Source: Bradyrhizobium sp. CER78 (lineage in GTDB: Bacteria > Pseudomonadota > Alphaproteobacteria > Rhizobiales > Xanthobacteraceae). Taken from it: a stretch of 64,000 nucleotides of DNA. Where the stretch lies: the NCBI RefSeq assembly GCF_029846235.1, contig NZ_JARVWP010000008.1:310001-374000 (forward strand). Direction: 5' to 3'. Positions 59,182 to 64,000 of the stretch are shown piece by piece. Position numbers and translations under genes: made by a program. Below the pieces are notes generated by a model. That model saw only the letters and a list, made by a program, of their open reading frames with translations, was not told where the DNA came from and ran no database searches. Within the stretch, counting starts at the first letter, position 1. Each line of letters starts with the position of its first letter.

Positions 59182-59423
59182 GGTCGCGCTCCTGGCAGCT
59201 GCGCCATTTTGCTTCAACCGATGTCCCGTTCCGGGACGAGCGGGCTGCTCTTGCGCAGGGATTGGCAAGAACGGTGCCGTCGCGTATGCGCGCGGGGTTA
59301 CGCAACGCTAATGTCTCGCCGATATGGCTAACCGCGACGTTTCCGGAGCCGGCCGCCATGGCCGGCAGGACCGAATGACTGAACCACGTCGCCGCTGCAA
59401 CATGATCGCGAGTTGATCGTCCA

Positions 59424-60533
59424 ATGGCCCGGCTATCGTCGATCCCCGTTGTTTTCGCCGCCGCATCCATTCTGCTGTCCGTCGCCGCGCGGGCCTGCCC
59501 TGCCTTGATGGAGGGCGTTCCCGCGGATCGGCTCGAGGCCTTGTCGCGCGGCGTCAATGCCGACGGCTGGATCGCTGATCCGCGGTCGGCGCCGCCGCGC
59601 GGCCTGCTGCTCGAGCTGCGCAAGGCCGGCCTGACCCACATCCGGCTGCCTGTGCCCGCCGACTTCATCATGCCGCGCTTCGCTACGCAGGCAGACATCG
59701 ACGCCCGCCTGCAAACCGTCGATAGCGCGCTGAAGACCCTGCTCGGGCTCGGCTATGTCGTGTCGATCGACCTGCATTCGGGCCGGCACTTCAACCCGCT
59801 GCACAAGGACGATCCTCCCGGCGCGATGACCGAAATGAAAAGCGCCTGGCGCGAGCTGGCGCGTGTCATGCAGCGCTATCCTTCCGATCGGGTCTTTGCG
59901 GAACTCCTGAACGAGCCGGAGGTCGATGCCGCGCAATGGCAAGGCGAAGTCCGGGAGCTGGCCGGCTTCATTCGCCAAATGCTGCAGCAGACCACGCTGA
60001 TCACGGGTCCGGTCAATTGGCAGCGCGCGGATTCGTTGCCCGGCTTCACGCCGCTCGACGATCCGAACGTCGTCTATGCCATCCACTTCTACGATCCGAT
60101 GGTGTTCACCCATCAGGCCCATTGGGATCCGAACGAGCCGCTCCATGATGTCGTCGGATTGCCCTATCCCGCCCGCGCCGACGATCCCAGGGTCCAACAG
60201 CTGCGGGAGCAGCTGACCGTGCTGAACAGGCCCAAAGCGCTGGCGATGGTCGACCGCGCCATGCCCGACCGCGGCATCGACAAGTGGCTCGAACCCGCGG
60301 TCGCGTGGCAGCAGCAGTATTCGCGCCCGATCATCATCAACGAGTTCGGGGTGCTCAAGGCCGGCGCGCCGCGCGACAGCCGGTTGCGCTGGCTCGCCGG
60401 CGTCACGGCTTACGCCCGGCAGCAATGCTGGGGCTGGACACATTGGGAAATGTCACAGGGCTTTGGCCTGGCCGACGCCGTCACCGGCAAGGCCGACCAA
60501 GGGGTGCTCAAGGCGCTGCTCGGAACCCGCTAA
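59424..60533 (+). CDS. Secreted glycoside hydrolase family 5 (endoglucanase-like)
   Basis: 369 residues, signal peptide MARLSSIPVVFAAASILLSVAARA. The GH5 barrel is complete: GLTHIRLPVPADF, VVSIDLHSG, the acid/base Glu164 in AELLNEPEV, YAIHFYDPMVFTHQAHW, and the nucleophile Glu307 in IIINEFGV. Periplasmic enzymes of this kind trim beta-linked glucans such as bacterial cellulose or act as the processing hydrolase of an exopolysaccharide locus. The polymerase-like gene follows 94 bp later on the same strand. Confidence 0.92.
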   Translation: MARLSSIPVVFAAASILLSVAARACPALMEGVPADRLEALSRGVNADGWIADPRSAPPRGLLLELRKAGLTHIRLPVPADFIMPRFATQADIDARLQTVDSALKTLLGLGYVVSIDLHSGRHFNPLHKDDPPGAMTEMKSAWRELARVMQRYPSDRVFAELLNEPEVDAAQWQGEVRELAGFIRQMLQQTTLITGPVNWQRADSLPGFTPLDDPNVVYAIHFYDPMVFTHQAHWDPNEPLHDVVGLPYPARADDPRVQQLREQLTVLNRPKALAMVDRAMPDRGIDKWLEPAVAWQQQYSRPIIINEFGVLKAGAPRDSRLRWLAGVTAYARQQCWGWTHWEMSQGFGLADAVTGKADQGVLKALLGTR

Positions 60534-60627
60534 CGCGGTCTGGTTAACCCGTTTTTACACAATGCGGGGCTAGATCGACGATGCGGTGTAGCGTGCCCAC
60601 ACGTCCGGTCATCTTAGGTCAGAGCCT

Positions 60628-62130
60628 GTGCAAGCAGAGATAGCCCCGCGGCCGCTGTTGGCCGGCGACTTGCTTCCGGCGCTCGGCATCGCCGTGGCAT
60701 CGATCGCCTTCGCGCCAATCATGCAGGCGGCCAACGCCGGGCTTGCGATCGTCGTCGAAAGCCTGATCGGCTGCGCCATCGTGCTCGCGGCGCCGGCCTA
60801 CGCGCCGTCGATCGCCGTCTTCATCATCTTCTTCCAGAACCTGTTCGTCTCGATCCTGTCATCCTACATGACGACCGAGCAGGAGATGGATTTCGTCAAG
60901 GGCTACAATTTCCTGATCTGCGCGGTCATGTGGCTGGTGACGCTGGCGCTGTATGTGCTGCGCGAGCGCGAGCATTCAACTGACGTCGACCGGATCATGA
61001 AATGGGGGCTGATGACCCTCGCGGTCGTGACCGGATATTTCCTGCTCGGCGCCACGCAGGATCCGCATGCGGCCCTCGTCTATCTGCGCAACATTGCGTT
61101 TCCGATCTTTCTATTTCAGCTGTCACTGCTGACCGCCGCAAGCTTCGAGATCCGCGTCACGCCGTTCCTGGTCGCCGTCGCCGCGCTGCTGATCGTCTGC
61201 GGATATGTCGAACTGATGTTCCGCGATTTCTGGCTCACCATCACCAATGGCTACACGTTCTGGCACTTCGACGAGCTGAAGGCGACCCGCTCCGGAGCCT
61301 GGGAGGCCGAGATGCGCCAAACCGGCAACGTCCCGGTGGATCTGATCGACCGCTTCCGCTTCAGCTTTCTCAACAGCCCGCTGTTCGAGGACCTCGGTCT
61401 GTCGTCGATGATGCGCATCTTCGGACCGAACATGAGCCCGATCAGCTTCGGCTACGGGATCGCCTTCTCGATCCTGTTCCTGTTCGCGGTCGGATATCGC
61501 TGGCTGGCGCTGGCCGCGATTCCGCTGCTGATCTGCTGCAGCGTGAAGGGCGCGCTCATCCTGGTCGTCTTCGTAGCCCTGGCCTGGACGGCAACCTGGC
61601 TGTTCGGTGCGACCATCACCTTAACCATCGCGCTGGTCGGGCTCGCGGGTTACGCGATCGCGGCGATCTATATCGGCCTCCAGATCGGCGACTTCCACGT
61701 GATCGGCTTCATGGGCGGCTGGGACGGATTCCGGCATAACCCGATCGGCCGCGGGCTCGGCGTCGGCGGCAATCTTTCCGAAGGCTACTTCTCAATCGAC
61801 TGGAACGCCGCGCAGGCGGCCGGCACCATGGACGGCGCGGTGGAAAGCGCGGTCGGCGTGCTGCTCTACCAGATGGGCATCGGCGCAATGGTGCCGCTCG
61901 GCTTTTTCTTTGCGATGGCGCTGAAGGCCTGGCGCCTCTACGCCTCGTCCGGAATCCTCATCCAGGGGCTCGCCGCGTTCGGCACGATGGTCGTGCTGGT
62001 GAACGGCATCTTCCAGGAAGAGGCGCTGTTTGCGCCGCCGGCTCTCGGGCTGTTGCTGTGCCTGACCGGGCTCGTGATCGGCCATCATTTGCGCACGCAA
62101 GGCGACGATCCAAAGGCCGCCGGCCGATAG
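60628..62130 (+). CDS. Polytopic membrane protein, polysaccharide polymerase (O-antigen-ligase-like)
   Basis: 500 residues, about 11-12 hydrophobic helices. Start GTG at 60628. The long periplasmic loop between about 195 and 265 (ELMFRDFWLTITNGYTFWHFDELKATRSGAWEAEMRQTG...), and the following FLNSPLFEDLGLSSMMRIFGPNMSPISFGYGIAFS and NPIGRGLGVGGNLSEGYFSIDW... VESAVGVLLYQMGIGAM stretches have the look of Wzy/WaaL-type polymerases. Such proteins join lipid-linked repeat units in the periplasm. Next to GH5, GNAT and JmjC genes it suggests a surface-glycan locus. No glycosyltransferase is adjacent. Confidence 0.78.
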   Translation: MQAEIAPRPLLAGDLLPALGIAVASIAFAPIMQAANAGLAIVVESLIGCAIVLAAPAYAPSIAVFIIFFQNLFVSILSSYMTTEQEMDFVKGYNFLICAVMWLVTLALYVLREREHSTDVDRIMKWGLMTLAVVTGYFLLGATQDPHAALVYLRNIAFPIFLFQLSLLTAASFEIRVTPFLVAVAALLIVCGYVELMFRDFWLTITNGYTFWHFDELKATRSGAWEAEMRQTGNVPVDLIDRFRFSFLNSPLFEDLGLSSMMRIFGPNMSPISFGYGIAFSILFLFAVGYRWLALAAIPLLICCSVKGALILVVFVALAWTATWLFGATITLTIALVGLAGYAIAAIYIGLQIGDFHVIGFMGGWDGFRHNPIGRGLGVGGNLSEGYFSIDWNAAQAAGTMDGAVESAVGVLLYQMGIGAMVPLGFFFAMALKAWRLYASSGILIQGLAAFGTMVVLVNGIFQEEALFAPPALGLLLCLTGLVIGHHLRTQGDDPKAAGR

Positions 62131-62149
62131 CGTGCGCCGCGCGGCAGAA

Positions 62150-62174
62150 AGCCCGGCCGCGGCGCGACCGGGCT
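62150..62174. terminator. Weak hairpin between convergent genes
   Basis: AGCCCGG, eleven bases, CCGGGCT, with TTTC on the minus-strand side and CCTCTC on the plus side. It lies between the converging polymerase and DUF1080 genes and may serve both, but the T-run is short. Confidence 0.35.
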
Positions 62175-62192
62175 CCTCTCGACCTTGCGCCG

Positions 62193-62792
62193 TCAGAGCG
62201 GCTTGATCTGCACCTTGCGGAACTTGACCACGCCCGAACCATACTGAAGCGCGATGTAGCCGCTGGCGTGCTTGGAGTCCTGCGCGTCGACGGTCTTCTG
62301 GCCGTTCAGGGTCACGACGAAGTGCGGCCCCTGCGCCGTGATCTCGTAGACATTCCACTTGCCGGCCGCCTTCGGCATCGGATCGACCTTGCCGACGTCG
62401 ACGATCGCGCCGGTGCCGTAGGTCGGGTCCGGCCGCTTGTCGAAGATATTGACCTCGTAGCAGACCTTGGAATCGATCGTCTTGTTGCCTTCGCAGCGGA
62501 TGAAGACGCCGCTATTGGCGTCCTCGTCGGTCCAGAACTCGGCGCGGATCTGGAAGTCCTTGTATTGGGTCTTGCTGACGAGATAGGAGAGATCCTTGCC
62601 GTCGAGCTTGTCGGCGACCAGCGCGCCGTCCTTCATGGCCCAATTGGCCTTGCCGACTTCGTCCCAGTCGCCCTTCTTGGTGCTGTCGAGCAGCGTGACC
62701 CAGCCGTCGTCCCCCGATGCGCTGGTGGAGAATTGCAGCGCGGCCGCACCGATCACGAGTCCCGCCGCCAGTATCGACAGATGCTTCTTCAA
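62193..62792 (-). CDS. DUF1080 family secreted protein (3-keto-disaccharide hydrolase-like)
   Basis: 199 residues, signal peptide MKKHLSILAAGLVIGAAALQFSTSASG. The concanavalin-like jelly roll of DUF1080 is seen: WVTLLDSTKKGDWDEVGKANWAMKDGALVADKLDGKDLSYLVSKTQYKDFQIRAEFWTDEDANSGVFIRCE, CYEVNIFDKRPDPTYGTGAIVD, KWNVYEITAQGPHFVVTLNGQKTVD, and the final ASGYIALQYGSGVVKFRKVQIKPL. Some members hydrolyse 3-ketoglycosides; others only bind sugar. Convergent with the polymerase-like gene. Two cysteines (RCEG, VCYE) may pair. Confidence 0.92.
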   Translation of the reverse strand: MKKHLSILAAGLVIGAAALQFSTSASGDDGWVTLLDSTKKGDWDEVGKANWAMKDGALVADKLDGKDLSYLVSKTQYKDFQIRAEFWTDEDANSGVFIRCEGNKTIDSKVCYEVNIFDKRPDPTYGTGAIVDVGKVDPMPKAAGKWNVYEITAQGPHFVVTLNGQKTVDAQDSKHASGYIALQYGSGVVKFRKVQIKPL

Positions 62793-63010
62793 GGTTGTCC
62801 TCCCGTCTTTTGGTTGGCGCGCAACCTATCATTGTCAGCACCGACGTAAATGCGTTTTTGATATTGCACTGCGTTGTGTCACGCGCCGCTGACGCAATCT
62901 TGAGGTCAGACATGCATGGACGCGTCTTGTCCGGCGGAAGCGAGAGCCATTAGCATCATGCGACATACGGGCGCAGCAGTTGCCCGAGGACACGGAACTC
63001 GGAGGATACC

Positions 63011-63481
63011 ATGTCGGCGTCGAACCGGTCCTGGCGATACCTGATGATGCCGCTGGTGTTTGCCGGCACGCTGAGCGTCAGCTCCGCGGCCGAGCTCAAT
63101 CCGGCCGCGGTCACCTACAAACTGCCGGACCAGATTCCCTGGAGCCCGGTCGATGCGCGCGGCGCGCAGAATGCCGTCGTGGTCGGCGATCCGTCGAAAC
63201 CGGGCTTCTACATGGTCTACACCAAATGGACCAAGGGCAATCACTTCAGCCGTCCGCACTTCCATCCCAACGACCGCTACATCGTCGTGCTGAAAGGCAC
63301 CTGGTGGGTCGGCTCGGGTCCGAAGTTCGATCCCGATCACGGCACGGTGGCGATGCCGGCCGGAAGCTTCGTCACCCATTTCGGCAAGCAGGTGCATTGG
63401 GACGGCGCCAAGGACGAGGATGCCGTGCTGCTGATCATGGGCGAAGGCCCGGCCACCGCGACGGAAGTGGAGCAGAAATAG
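63011..63481 (+). CDS. Secreted cupin domain protein
   Basis: 156 residues, signal peptide ending near LSVSSAAE. The single cupin barrel has RPHFHPNDRYIVVLKGTWWVGSG (two His; the usual Glu is replaced by Asp/Arg) and the second motif GSFVTHFGKQVHWDG with the distal His. The divergence of the first motif means that the metal centre may be weak or altered. Probably periplasmic. CGGAGG lies upstream of the ATG. It is divergent from the DUF1080 gene; no further link between the two is visible. Confidence 0.88.
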   Translation: MSASNRSWRYLMMPLVFAGTLSVSSAAELNPAAVTYKLPDQIPWSPVDARGAQNAVVVGDPSKPGFYMVYTKWTKGNHFSRPHFHPNDRYIVVLKGTWWVGSGPKFDPDHGTVAMPAGSFVTHFGKQVHWDGAKDEDAVLLIMGEGPATATEVEQK

Positions 63482-63549
63482 CGCCGCCGATAGCCGCGTT
63501 GCGCGGGGTGGGGGCGATGCTATCATCGCAGCCCGAGGAAGGGCTTTCT

Positions 63550-63891
63550 ATGCATCCCGCCGCCAAGCTGCAATTTGCCCGCATCGCCGACGAGTTCGCG
63601 CGATGGCGCGCCATTCCAGAACCGGAACGGCCGCCGGCGCCGGCGTGGTGGTGGGGACCGGCATTCGAGTTGCGCGATGCCGTCGGCCCGCTGCCATCGA
63701 ACTGGTGCCGTCAGCTCCGCCTGCCTGACGGCGCGAGCTTCGCCGACGGCACGCGCGTGCTGCGCCAGACGCTGGCCGGCCAGACTACATTGCCCTGGCC
63801 CTATGATTTCTCGCGCAAGGTCGCATCCACCGATTCCGACGTCCGCGACCTGCCGGTGCAGCCGTCAGACGACAGCGCGTTTCCGCCCTAG
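63550..63891 (+). CDS. Hypothetical protein, 113 residues
   Basis: ATG at 63550 with GAGGAAGGGC upstream. Sequence MHPAAKLQFARIADEFARWRAI then a Pro/Trp-rich middle (PERPPAPAWWWGPAFELRD), and QLRLPDGASFADGTRVLRQTLAGQTTLPWPYDFSRK. No signal peptide or known domain. It reads as a real small protein (Trp and Arg in a sensible pattern) and is co-directional with the cupin gene 68 bp away. It overlaps the stop of the partial minus-strand gene by 27 bp. Confidence 0.62.
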   Translation: MHPAAKLQFARIADEFARWRAIPEPERPPAPAWWWGPAFELRDAVGPLPSNWCRQLRLPDGASFADGTRVLRQTLAGQTTLPWPYDFSRKVASTDSDVRDLPVQPSDDSAFPP

Positions 63892-64000
63892 ATCCGGCCC
63901 GGCCTCACTGATCGCCTCACCGTCCAGCGACGGCTGCAACGGCGGCGACGTCAGCACCGGCGATGCCTTCAACAGCTCGGCGAGATCGCGCGGCGGCAGC
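63865..64000 (-). CDS. 3' end of a minus-strand gene (partial)
   Basis: A minus-strand frame is open from the right edge to TGA at 63865-63867. It reads LPPRDLAELLKASPVLTSPP and then LQPSLDGEAISEAGPD..., ending in RAVV. The composition is plausible for protein, and the next frames have early stops. It converges with the small hypothetical gene and overlaps it by 27 bp. Too little is visible to assign a family; the rest lies outside the window. Confidence 0.45.
   Translation of the reverse strand, partial: LPPRDLAELLKASPVLTSPPLQPSLDGEAISEAGPDLGRKRAVV

Overview
The window looks like chromosomal DNA of a Bradyrhizobium-type alphaproteobacterium (Nitrobacteraceae). This is inferred from the high G+C content, the alphaproteobacterial form of many housekeeping proteins, small families I associate with rhizobia (DUF2093, DUF4170, DUF6101, DUF2076, TorF-type porin), a groESL operon with a CIRCE operator, and several families of palindromic intergenic repeats. 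I see no rRNA or tRNA gene, insertion sequence, integrase or CRISPR array, so this is mostly core chromosome with a few accessory patches.

Layout. 1-7.0 kb: the 3' end of a probable xseA, a dienelactone-hydrolase-like protein that lacks its nucleophile, DUF2093, and a minus-strand run pmbA-cysQ-DUF4170-DUF374-waaA-lpxK linking protein maturation, PAP/inositol phosphatase and lipid A/Kdo assembly. 7.3-16.9 kb: DUF6101, a repeat-rich gap, ubiA, a secreted Pro-rich protein, rsmE, hisZ-hisG, a GT2 glycosyltransferase coupled to a ChbG/HpnK deacetylase, and DUF2076. 17-23.7 kb: an L,D-transpeptidase, an orphan CheZ-like phosphatase, a lipoprotein, groES-groEL, and a divergent monooxygenase/MarR pair with a perfect palindromic operator. 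23.9-34.4 kb: secreted proteins of unknown role, SnoaL-like, thioesterase and AdaA-like genes, a lactate permease, a BacA/BclA-like ABC exporter, a TorF porin and a histone-H1-like protein. 34.6-42.1 kb: glycolate oxidase glcE-glcF, separated from glcD by an ArsR-type regulator, a Tat-type monooxygenase and an acyltransferase; then a cytochrome c. 42.2-50.5 kb: poxB, hydrolases, a spacer with four DnaA-box-like 9-mers, rpmJ, an amidohydrolase, a second (intact) dienelactone hydrolase, a haloacid dehalogenase and a YbaK protein. 50.6-53.2 kb: an 815-residue fusion of a trypsin-like protease, an S1/P1-type zinc nuclease/phospholipase and a histone-like tail, followed 3 bp later by a 48-codon ORF. 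53.4-57 kb: LysR/pirin/WrbA and DUF5996. 57-62.8 kb: an extracellular-polysaccharide-like patch (CelD-like acetyltransferase, JmjC-like cupin, GH5 glycosidase, polymerase-like membrane protein, DUF1080). The window ends in a secreted cupin, a small unknown protein and a partial minus-strand gene.

The strongest candidate for something new is the 50772-53219 fusion. The S1/P1 fold normally needs a free N-terminal tryptophan as a zinc ligand. Here the Trp-Gly-x-x-Gly-His motif is internal, just after a complete protease domain, which suggests activation by (self-)cleavage. Other points are the Ser-to-Gly dienelactone hydrolase, two intrinsic terminators with no gene reading into them, the BclA-like exporter and the split glc locus. 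All functional calls come from reading the sequence and knowledge of the families; no database search was run.
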